From contig JAJEEG010000006.1 of the NCBI GenBank assembly GCA_022821085.1, positions 518,405 to 582,404 on the forward strand: a DNA stretch of 64,000 nt, in the 5' to 3' direction. Origin of the DNA: Candidatus Latescibacterota bacterium. Its GTDB lineage: Bacteria > JAAXHH01. Below the pieces are notes generated by a model. That model was not told the origin of the DNA, did not search any database, and saw only the letters and a list, made by a program, of their open reading frames with translations. The stretch's first letter is position 1; each line of letters opens with the position of its first letter. Both the position numbers and the translations under genes were made by a program. This document shows positions 52,868-60,043 of the stretch, piece after piece.

Positions 52868-53290
52868 ATGGCGAGTTCATTAGGTTCCGACCACCTGGAA
52901 GAGGGTTCGAAGGAATCCCTCGATTTCTCGAAACTCAGGCAGATCGCGGGTATCCAGGAGGACGTCCTGCCGGTCGTCGTGCAGGATTCGTCTACGCAGG
53001 AAGTGCTGATCCTGGCCTACATCAACCGCCTGGCCCTGGACGAATCCCTGAAGACCGGGATCGCCACGTTCTGGAGCACGTCGCGTAACGAGCTGTGGGT
53101 GAAGGGCGCCACGTCGGGAAACGCCCTCGGTATCGATGAAATCCGTGTGAACTGCGAGCAGAACTCGTTGGTCTTCCTCGTGACGCCCCGGGGCGGCGGA
53201 GCCTGTCACACGAAGGACGTCGACGGACAGTACCGGACCGGTTGCTACTATCGGTGCATCGACGACGCCGGCGGCCTGGAATTCATCTGA
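52868..53290 (+). CDS. HisI-like protein with an altered magnesium site
   Basis: Phosphoribosyl-AMP cyclohydrolase fold (140 residues): 'LPVVVQDSSTQEVLILAYIN', 'TFWSTSRNELWVKGATSGN' and the Cys residues of the zinc site ('ACHTK', 'GCYYR'). The family's D-C-D-x-D magnesium motif reads 'NCEQN', so all three Asp are changed, and an insert separates the last two Cys. It may be a distinct subfamily rather than the histidine enzyme. It stands alone between two PhyH genes. Confidence 0.78.
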   Translation: MASSLGSDHLEEGSKESLDFSKLRQIAGIQEDVLPVVVQDSSTQEVLILAYINRLALDESLKTGIATFWSTSRNELWVKGATSGNALGIDEIRVNCEQNSLVFLVTPRGGGACHTKDVDGQYRTGCYYRCIDDAGGLEFI

Positions 53291-53397
53291 CGGAACCTGA
53301 ATTGCAGCAGTTCTGAAGTATCAGAGACTGAAGCGACCTGGTTTTATGGTAAGCAAGGCAACCCCATTCCCGTAAGCATTCAGGGCGCGTTCCCCGC

Positions 53398-54138
53398 CTA
53401 CCCCCCGAAAGCGTCCATGAAAACCTTCGTCCGTTCGTTCAGTACGCCGTAGAAGGCCCGGGTCTCCGGGTCGTCGCTGTCCCGCCAGAGGGTGGCGGGA
53501 ATCCCCGAATCATTGGCCAGCGGATCCCGCTCCCGGTGGCCGTAATAGATCTGGGCGGTCTTCCGCACGGCCCGCGTGGGACGCGTGGTGGCCGTGTGGA
53601 GCACCGATACGTTAAACAGGGCGCAGGTGCCCGCGGGGCCGTGGAGATTATAGACGCCCCGTTCCAACTGCGCGCTGTTCTCCTTCAAGACGGGCTGGTC
53701 GATCCCTTCGGGCGAGATGGAGAAGCAGTGAGTGTCCTCGTCCACGTCGGTAAAATAGACCATGAGCTGGATGTAGTCCATGCGGAGGGGATGGTCGAGC
53801 CAGTGGGCCTTGTCGCGGTGCCATCGCTGGTGGAATTCGCCCTTGTACGGTCCCATGGACCGCAGCCCGATCTCTCCGAAACAGAGCGGACCGCCCATCA
53901 GTTCCTCGATGGTGCCGTAGACGGCGGGATGGCGGATCAGATCGTCGAAAGCCGGCGTGGTGACGAGGGCGTCGTAATTAGCCTCCTGGTGGTGGCCGTA
54001 GGGATGCCAGAAATAGGGGTACTTGCGGCGGTCCTCGTCGAATAGATTCAGAAAACGATCCACCTCTTCGTCCGCGAGGACCTTACCGAGGTTTATGAAT
54101 CCGTTCTGGCGAAAAAACGCCAGGTCGGCCTGTTCCAT
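53398..54138 (-). CDS. Phytanoyl-CoA dioxygenase (PhyH) family protein
   Basis: A 246-residue Fe(II)/2-oxoglutarate oxygenase with 'QRWHRDKAHW' (H-x-D, about residues 106-108), distal His in 'SVLHTATTRPTR' and a nearby Arg for 2-oxoglutarate. It starts 21 bases after an SDR gene on the same strand and is likely co-transcribed with it. It is the third PhyH protein in the window, and is not closely similar to the other two. Confidence 0.86.
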   Translation of the reverse strand: MEQADLAFFRQNGFINLGKVLADEEVDRFLNLFDEDRRKYPYFWHPYGHHQEANYDALVTTPAFDDLIRHPAVYGTIEELMGGPLCFGEIGLRSMGPYKGEFHQRWHRDKAHWLDHPLRMDYIQLMVYFTDVDEDTHCFSISPEGIDQPVLKENSAQLERGVYNLHGPAGTCALFNVSVLHTATTRPTRAVRKTAQIYYGHRERDPLANDSGIPATLWRDSDDPETRAFYGVLNERTKVFMDAFGG

Positions 54139-54159
54139 AATCTCCCCTGTCTGGATCGC

Positions 54160-54864
54160 TCAGACCGACCGCGTGATGCCTCCGTCGACGCGCAGGTTCT
54201 GCCCGGTGATATAGCCGGATCCCGGTGACAGCAGGAAAGCGGCCGTTTCCGCGATCTCTTCCACGGTGCCGTAGCGTCCCATGGGAATGCGCGACTTGAA
54301 GGCCTCCGATTCCGGGAGGCTGTTGATGAAACCCGGCAGGATGTTGTTCATCCGGATGTTGTCGCCGGCGTGGTTGTCGGCGTAGATCTTCGTATAACTT
54401 GCCAGGGCCGCCCGGAAGGCGGTCGACACGGGAAAGTAATGCTCTGGTTCGAAGGCGGCGTAGGTCGAGATGTTCACGATCGATCCACCGCCCTGGCCAA
54501 CCATGATCGGGGTGACGAGGCGCGCCATGCGGACCACGTTGAGGAACACGATGTCCAGGCCCTCGTGCCAATCCTCGTCCGGTATATCCAGGAGGCTGCC
54601 TTTGGGCGGATGCCCGGTGCTGTTTACGACGCCGTCGATGCGTCCGTGGGCTGCCATGGTCAGGTCCACCAGTTTCCGCAGGTCGGCTTCGTCCGTGACG
54701 GATCCGGTCACTCCGATCCCGCCCAATTCACCGGCGAGCGATTCCGCCGCGCCGGAGGGGGACAGCAGCGAAACGGCCCACCCCTGGCCGGCCAGGTTCC
54801 TCGCGATGGCCGCCCCCATGCCGCGTCCCGCTCCCGTAATGACTGCTACGCGTTGCGTGCTCAT
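54160..54864 (-). CDS. SDR-fold protein with altered catalytic pair
   Basis: A 234-residue SDR fold with cofactor motif 'GAGRGMG' and 'NSTG'. Where classical members have Y-x-x-x-K, this protein reads 'HYFPVSTAFRAAL': the Lys position is Thr and the Tyr position is Phe (or Tyr one place early). The C-terminal 'SGYITGQNLRVDGG' is normal. The fold should bind NAD(P), but standard dehydrogenase chemistry is doubtful. Confidence 0.78.
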   Translation of the reverse strand: MSTQRVAVITGAGRGMGAAIARNLAGQGWAVSLLSPSGAAESLAGELGGIGVTGSVTDEADLRKLVDLTMAAHGRIDGVVNSTGHPPKGSLLDIPDEDWHEGLDIVFLNVVRMARLVTPIMVGQGGGSIVNISTYAAFEPEHYFPVSTAFRAALASYTKIYADNHAGDNIRMNNILPGFINSLPESEAFKSRIPMGRYGTVEEIAETAAFLLSPGSGYITGQNLRVDGGITRSV

Positions 54865-54949
54865 GCCACTCCCTTCTTCGATTCGATGCGTTGTCCGCTG
54901 CCGAACCCCTGTCCGGAGATACGCTCCCAGGACGGCCCGGCCAGGGGGT

Positions 54950-54978
54950 TATATAAACAAATGCGTTGCCGCGATCAA
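54950..54978 (-). promoter_or_regulatory. Candidate promoter of the SDR/PhyH pair
   Basis: On the minus strand TTGATC (54978-54973), 17-base spacer, TATATA (54955-54950). Confidence 0.45.
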
Positions 54979-54994
54979 TGACAGAATGTAGCGT
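54966..54994 (+). promoter_or_regulatory. Candidate promoter of the enolase-superfamily gene
   Basis: TTGCCG (54966-54971), 17-base spacer, TAGCGT (54989-54994). It overlaps the divergent promoter on the other strand, so the two would compete for polymerase. Confidence 0.35.
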
Positions 54995-55021
54995 TAAACG
55001 AGGTGAACCGGAGGGCAGACC

Positions 55022-56122
55022 ATGAAGATAACCGGGCTGAAGACCCATGCCGTCCACGTGAACCACCGGGGAGACTGGACGTTCCTGGCGGTGCATACCG
55101 ACGAAGGGATCACCGGATACGGCGAGGTGAATCCAGGGGGCGCACGATCCGGGAGCGTGGACTTCCTGCAGCAGGCCGAACCTGTGCTTGCCGGCCGCGA
55201 CCCCGGCGCCATCGAACGCATCCTGGCCGAACTCCTTCCTTCGCCGGTGGACCGGTCGAAAGTGATGGCGCTGAGCGCCCTCGACCAGGCCCTGTGGGAT
55301 ATCAAGGGAAAGCTTCTGGGCGTACCGGTGGCCGATCTCATCGGGGGACGCTGCCGCGACGAGATCCCCCTCTACGCCAACATCAACCGGGCCACCACGG
55401 ACCGGACGCCCGCGGGATTCGCCCGGAACGCGGCCGCCGCGGTCGCGGATGGATTTGACGCGGTAAAGCTCGCGCCCTTCGACGGGATGCCTGCCGGCAT
55501 CGACCGGGCTTCGGACGCCCGGGAGGGCATCGCCTGCATGGAGGCGGTGCGCGCCGCGATCGGTCCCGACATATCCCTGCTGATCGACTGCCACAGCCAC
55601 TTCACCGCACGGGGCGGGTGCGAGGTCTTCGACGCATTGCGTGACCTGGACCTGTACTGGTACGAGGAACCCGTGCCCGACGAAGACCACGAGGGCTACC
55701 TGGCCATCAAGGATCACATCGACGTGCCGCTGGCCGGAGGCGAGAGTCGGATGTACCGGGAGGGGTTCTGGCCCGTCCTGGACCAGGGACTGATGGACGT
55801 CATCATGCCGGACGTTACGATCGTGGGCGGACTGTGGGAACTGAAGAAGGTCGCCGCCATGGCGGAGGGCCGGGGGATCCCCACCGCGCCGCACGGACCC
55901 TTCGGCCCATTGACCATCGCGGCGGGCGTACAGGCCATGGCCGCCCATCCCGGCTTTCAGATCCTGGAATACGCCTGGGGAGAGGTGCCGTGGAGACACG
56001 AACTGCTCGAACCGCAAGAAAGGATCGAAGGCGGCCGGATCCGTGTATCCGACCGGCCAGGCCTGGGCGTCTCGCTGAACATGGATGCGATTGAAACCTA
56101 CAGAGCGGACCGGGACCTGTAG
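55022..56122 (+). CDS. Enolase-superfamily protein, probable acid-sugar dehydratase
   Basis: Mandelate racemase/muconate lactonising enzyme fold, 366 residues. Metal ligands are Asp in 'LLIDCHSHF', Glu in 'YWYEEPV' and Glu in 'AGGES'; a catalytic His is in 'APHGPFG'. On the second strand 'AVKLAPF' keeps one Lys only, and the D-C-H pattern after the metal Asp is seen in acid-sugar dehydratases such as galactonate and mannonate dehydratase. A sugar-acid dehydratase is therefore the best guess. Start ATG 55022 has a GGAGGG site. Confidence 0.84.
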   Translation: MKITGLKTHAVHVNHRGDWTFLAVHTDEGITGYGEVNPGGARSGSVDFLQQAEPVLAGRDPGAIERILAELLPSPVDRSKVMALSALDQALWDIKGKLLGVPVADLIGGRCRDEIPLYANINRATTDRTPAGFARNAAAAVADGFDAVKLAPFDGMPAGIDRASDAREGIACMEAVRAAIGPDISLLIDCHSHFTARGGCEVFDALRDLDLYWYEEPVPDEDHEGYLAIKDHIDVPLAGGESRMYREGFWPVLDQGLMDVIMPDVTIVGGLWELKKVAAMAEGRGIPTAPHGPFGPLTIAAGVQAMAAHPGFQILEYAWGEVPWRHELLEPQERIEGGRIRVSDRPGLGVSLNMDAIETYRADRDL

Positions 56123-56205
56123 GCGGTCTCGTCGTCCCGTAGTCTTCCCCGGGGCGATGGCCCGCCTACTTCTTCGCCGGCGCGGTCCGGATCGACCAGG
56201 CCCGC

Positions 56206-56931
56206 TTACTTCTTCGCCAGCGCGGCCTTGATCGCGGCCTCGAAGGCGTCTTTCGTCTGGTTGTTGACGAACCGCTTCGATACGGTGCCTTCGCGATCGA
56301 CCACGAAGGTGTGCGGTATGGTTAGCACGTTGCCATACGCCTGGTAGGTCTTCCGGTCCGCTTCCACGATGGGATAGGACACGTTCAGCTTTTCCACAAA
56401 GGGTTTCGTGATGGGAAGCCCCTCTTCGTCAAGCGAAAGTCCGACCACCTCGACGCCCTGGTCTCTGTACGTCTCGTATAGTTCGTTCAGCACCGGCATC
56501 TCCACGAGGCAGGGCGGACACCAGGTGGCCCAGAAGTTCACCACGACCACCTTCCCTTTCAAGGCGGAAAGACTGGCCTCGCCGCCGCCCAGGACCGGCA
56601 GGGTGAAATCGGGTGCGGCGCTGCCTTCCTTCAGCATGAGCCGGGCCTCGATAGCCTTCAACTCGGCAACGACGGCCGCCCGGACGCGGGGAACCATGTT
56701 CGGCGTGACCTGGATCCCGAGCTCGTTGTATACGGCCATGGCCGTTTCCGGGCCGAAATTCGGCTTGCCGGCCTTGGATTCGGAGACCTGCTTCATGATG
56801 TAGGCGACGATCTTCTGCTCATCGTCGGTCAGGGGCTGCTCGCCCTGGTCCGCGGTCTGTGCCTGTGCGTTGGACAGGACGAACGCCGCGGCAAACATTG
56901 CACACAAAAACGTTGTGTATATCCGTCTCAC
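56206..56931 (-). CDS. TlpA/ResA-like thioredoxin-fold protein, exported
   Basis: A 241-residue periplasmic thiol-disulfide protein. The start is GTG 56931 with a GGAGGG site, giving a signal peptide ('FLCAMFAAAFVLSNAQAQ'). The N-terminal 100 residues are helical and unassigned; the C-terminal redoxin domain has 'VVNFWATWCPPCLVEMP' with the active CxxC, and cis-Pro in 'TIPHTFVVD'. It follows an AhpD-like gene on the same strand, so the two may act together against peroxide or in thiol redox balance. Confidence 0.87.
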   Translation of the reverse strand: MRRIYTTFLCAMFAAAFVLSNAQAQTADQGEQPLTDDEQKIVAYIMKQVSESKAGKPNFGPETAMAVYNELGIQVTPNMVPRVRAAVVAELKAIEARLMLKEGSAAPDFTLPVLGGGEASLSALKGKVVVVNFWATWCPPCLVEMPVLNELYETYRDQGVEVVGLSLDEEGLPITKPFVEKLNVSYPIVEADRKTYQAYGNVLTIPHTFVVDREGTVSKRFVNNQTKDAFEAAIKAALAKK

Positions 56932-57047
56932 ACTTTCCCTCCGTTCTTTATTCCGCTCCGCCAATTCCCTACGAAAATCAACATACCGGATCACCGCAAT
57001 CGAGCACCCTGCTCGGCGATTCCGACCCGGTTCCGGGCACCGGCATC

Positions 57048-57401
57048 TCAGGTCTTGCTGCCCGCCTTCTCCGCTTTGGCCGCTTTCTTGAGCAGTTCGT
57101 TGAAATTCATCTCGAAATTCGCCAGGTCGCTGCGGTCCACGATCGTGGCGGCCGCGACCCCCACGGCGATGGCCACGGCTTCCCGGATCTCCGCGCCTTC
57201 GGCGCCGTACTTCATGGCCTTCTTGAGATGGCCTTCCAGGCAGTTCTGGCATCCCGCGCTCAGCGAGGCGGCGATGGCGATCAGTTCCTTGGTCTTGTTG
57301 TCGAGCGCCGTGCCTTCCCGGTAGGTTTCCCGGTAGAAATCGAAGTAGATATCCTTCATGCGTTCTTCCAGCAACTCGTATGACCTCAGAACCTTGCCCA
57401 C
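57048..57401 (-). CDS. AhpD/carboxymuconolactone decarboxylase-like protein
   Basis: A 117-residue all-helical CMD-family protein with the redox motif 'GCQNCLEGHLKKAM' (C-x-x-C and His, about residues 50-60). Such proteins act as peroxidase partners or disulfide reductases. The GTG start has a GGAGGAT site. A perfect hairpin lies just upstream of that site. Confidence 0.85.
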   Translation of the reverse strand: MGKVLRSYELLEERMKDIYFDFYRETYREGTALDNKTKELIAIAASLSAGCQNCLEGHLKKAMKYGAEGAEIREAVAIAVGVAAATIVDRSDLANFEMNFNELLKKAAKAEKAGSKT

Positions 57402-57419
57402 GTATGTATCCTCCGGAAT

Positions 57420-57443
57420 CCGACGCCGATGCGAAGGCGTCGG
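57420..57443 (-). promoter_or_regulatory. Perfect hairpin upstream of the AhpD-like gene
   Basis: CCGACGCC (57420-57427) pairs with GGCGTCGG (57436-57443) around an 8-base loop, ending five bases before the ribosome-binding site. It could control translation or bind a regulator. Confidence 0.45.
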
Positions 57444-57636
57444 GAATCAGTCAAAGTATCCTTGCGATCCGGCTGCCAACCTGCCTGTCTGAACCCAATG
57501 AAGTATTCAAAACCGCGCCGGGATTATTCAAACTTAAACCCGGGCGCCGATACAGACAAGCTAAGCCGCTTCCACCTCCCGCGCAATCTGATTCCGCTCC
57601 ACACCGGGCCGCTTCCACCCGCCCGGCACGGACCAT

Positions 57637-59472
57637 TCAGGATACTTCCGGATGGAAATACCGGAACACCTTGCGCGCCGCGTCTTTGCCCACGCCCTGG
57701 ACCGTCCTCAGTTCCTCCTCGGAGCATTTCCGGATGTTCTCGACGGAACCGAGCGCCAGGATCAACTGCTGTTTCCGCTTCGGTCCCACCCCGGGTATGT
57801 TGTCCAGTTCCGAACGGATCATGCGCCTTCCCCGCTGCTGCCGGTGAAAGGTCACGGCGAAACGGTGGGCTTCGTCCCGGGCCTGCATGAGCATCTTCAG
57901 GGCCGGGGAGGACCGGGGAACGAGAATCGGTTCGGACTGCCCGGGCCGGAACACTTCCTCCAGGCGCTTTGCCAGGCCGACGACGGGCAGGTCGACCAGG
58001 CCCAGTTCGTTCAGGACCTGCCGGACGCTGGAGAGCTGTCCCTTTCCGCCGTCGATGAGCACGAGGTCCGGAAGGGGCTTGTTCTCGTCGATCAGCCGCC
58101 GGTACCGCCGGCCGACCACTTCCTGCATCATGGCGAAGTCATTGGGTCCGATCACGTCCCTGACCTTGAACTTTCGGTAGTCCGACTTGCGGGGCCGGCC
58201 GTCCACGAAGCAGACCATGGAGGCCACAGGGTCCGAACCCTGGATGTTGGAGATGTCGAAGGTCTCGACGCGTCTCGGCGGCGTCTCGAGACCGAGGATC
58301 TCCTGCAGGGATCCCACCGAGGCGGGCATGCTGCGGCGAACCCTGGCTTCGGCCCGTTTTAGCGCGTGGGTGTTCAGTTGCAGTTCGGCGTTCTGCACGG
58401 CAAGCCGGACCATGGCGGCCTTGTCGCCCCGGCGGGGCACGGCGATTTCGACCCTGGATCCACGTTGCCGGGCCATCCATTCCCGGAACGTCTCCATGCC
58501 GTCCGGTTCGCCGGCCAGCAGGATCTCGTCGGGCCAGAGCTGCGCGGCGAGGTAGTACTGGGTCAGGAACGCCCCCAGTGTCTCCGGTTCCGTCGACTCC
58601 TCCGGCGCCGTCAGGAAGAAATGCTCTTTGCCCAGCAGCTTCCCCTCCCGGACCTGCAGGACCGCCCCGCACACGTCGGTTCCGTTCCTGGCGAGTCCGA
58701 TGATGTCCCGGTCCACCTCCTTGTTCGAAATTGCCCGCTGGCGGATCGTCGTCTTCTCGATGGCGACGATCTGGTCGCGAATACGTCCCGCCAGTTCGAA
58801 CTGCAGTTGCTCCGACGCCCGCGCCATGCGTTCCTTCAGCTGATTCAGCAGGTCCTTCGTCCTTCCCGAGAGGAACTGGCACACCTGCTCGATGATTTCG
58901 CCGTAGCCATCCTCGCCGATGTGCCCCTTGCACGGTCCGGGACAGCGGTCGATGTAGTAGTCGAGGCAGGGCCGGTCCATGGACGGCCACGCATTCGCGC
59001 TGGGACAGGTGCGCAACGGGAAGACCTTCCGGACCAGGTCGATCGTCCTTCGCATGGCCTTCACGTTGGTGTAGGGGCCGAAGTACCGGGCGCCGTCCTG
59101 CCGGACGTTGCGCGTGACGACGACCCGCGGAAAGGCCTCGTTGGTCACCATGATGAAGGGAAAGGACTTGTCGTCGCGCAGCATCACGTTGTACTTCGGC
59201 TTGTGTTCCTTGATGAGATGGTCTTCGAGCAGCAGCGCGTCGACCTCGGATTCGGTGGCCACGTAGTCGAAGTCGCGGATCCGGCTGGCCAGGGCGACGG
59301 ACTTGGGCGCCGTGAGACGGGTATTCTGGAAATACGAGCGGATCCGCTGCCGCAGCGCGCGGGTCTTGCCCACGTAGATGATGCGCGACCGGGCGTCTTT
59401 CATCAGGTACACGCCCGGCTTGCCGGGGAGCGACCTGAGCTTCTTTTCGATTTCCGTCGGTTCGACAGCCAT
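57637..59472 (-). CDS. uvrC: Excinuclease ABC subunit C
   Basis: Dual-incision nuclease of nucleotide excision repair. The GIY-YIG domain ('GVYLMKD', 'IIYVGKTRALRQRIRSYF') is followed by the Cys-rich 'RPCLDYYIDRCPGPC', the UVR region, the RNase H-like domain with 'ETFDISNIQGSDPVASMV' and two helix-hairpin-helix repeats ('IPGVGPKRKQQLI', 'VQGVGKDAARKVF'). Length 611 residues is typical. The ATG directly abuts a 21-bp tandem duplication and no ribosome-binding site is visible. Confidence 0.96.
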   Translation of the reverse strand: MAVEPTEIEKKLRSLPGKPGVYLMKDARSRIIYVGKTRALRQRIRSYFQNTRLTAPKSVALASRIRDFDYVATESEVDALLLEDHLIKEHKPKYNVMLRDDKSFPFIMVTNEAFPRVVVTRNVRQDGARYFGPYTNVKAMRRTIDLVRKVFPLRTCPSANAWPSMDRPCLDYYIDRCPGPCKGHIGEDGYGEIIEQVCQFLSGRTKDLLNQLKERMARASEQLQFELAGRIRDQIVAIEKTTIRQRAISNKEVDRDIIGLARNGTDVCGAVLQVREGKLLGKEHFFLTAPEESTEPETLGAFLTQYYLAAQLWPDEILLAGEPDGMETFREWMARQRGSRVEIAVPRRGDKAAMVRLAVQNAELQLNTHALKRAEARVRRSMPASVGSLQEILGLETPPRRVETFDISNIQGSDPVASMVCFVDGRPRKSDYRKFKVRDVIGPNDFAMMQEVVGRRYRRLIDENKPLPDLVLIDGGKGQLSSVRQVLNELGLVDLPVVGLAKRLEEVFRPGQSEPILVPRSSPALKMLMQARDEAHRFAVTFHRQQRGRRMIRSELDNIPGVGPKRKQQLILALGSVENIRKCSEEELRTVQGVGKDAARKVFRYFHPEVS

Positions 59473-59514
59473 GGGAAGGGTCGTCCGTTACGTGGGAAGG
59501 GTCGTCCGTTACGT
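59473..59514. repeat. 21-bp tandem duplication at the uvrC start
   Basis: Two perfect copies of a 21-bp unit (59473-59493 and 59494-59514) touch the uvrC start codon. Confidence 0.9.
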
Positions 59515-59594
59515 GGATTCCAGGCTCCAAACACCGGCGTCGTCGACATCGGACGGCGTGCCCGGCCTCCCCTGGGCCAATCGGTCAATTTAAC

Positions 59595-59624
59595 CTTGAC
59601 ACGCAGCGGCTCGCCAGGTAATTT
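59595..59624 (+). promoter_or_regulatory. rpsT promoter
   Basis: TTGACA (59595-59600), 17-base spacer, TAATTTG (59618-59624). The predicted leader to rpsT is about 107 bases, long enough for autoregulation. Confidence 0.7.
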
Positions 59625-59737
59625 GGTGCTGGTTCCAACCGGACCTTGCGAGCCGAAGACAGGCCGCATCGCAGCGGGCGCGTCGCCGATGCGCCGTGCG
59701 GTGTTTTAACGATTCAGCGCATTTAAGGGAGTAAAAG

Positions 59738-59983
59738 TTGCCAACCCTCGTTTCATCCAAAAAGCGTTTGCGCCAGGAAAGCGTGCGACAGCGCCGTAAC
59801 GCCACGGTCAAGTCCGCCCTCCGAACCGCCATCAAGCGCCTGCGCGAGAACTCGGACGCCAAAGCCGCGCCCGGGCTCCTCGGCCAGGCCTATTCCAAGC
59901 TGGACAAGGCCGTCAAGCGCGGCGTGATGCACCGGCGGACCGCCGCCCGCATTAAATCCAGGTTGACGAAACAGGCCAACTGA
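59738..59983 (+). CDS. rpsT: 30S ribosomal protein S20
   Basis: An 81-residue, Lys/Arg-rich helical protein starting MPTLVSSKKRLRQESVRQRR and ending 'HRRTAARIKSRLTKQAN', the S20 pattern. The start is TTG at 59738 with GGGAG upstream. The E. coli rpsT gene also begins with UUG, which takes part in its feedback control, so the rare start may be functionally conserved. Confidence 0.93.
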   Translation: MPTLVSSKKRLRQESVRQRRNATVKSALRTAIKRLRENSDAKAAPGLLGQAYSKLDKAVKRGVMHRRTAARIKSRLTKQAN

Positions 59984-60043
59984 GCCTGTAGCCTGTTTCC
60001 GGGTACCTGCCACTCCTGACCGGACGCACGTCCAACTTCTAAG

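Noticed and set aside
57580-57640. GC-rich inverted words after uvrC
   Set aside because: CCGGGC/GCCCGG pairing is possible, but without a T run it is not distinguishable from background in such GC-rich DNA.
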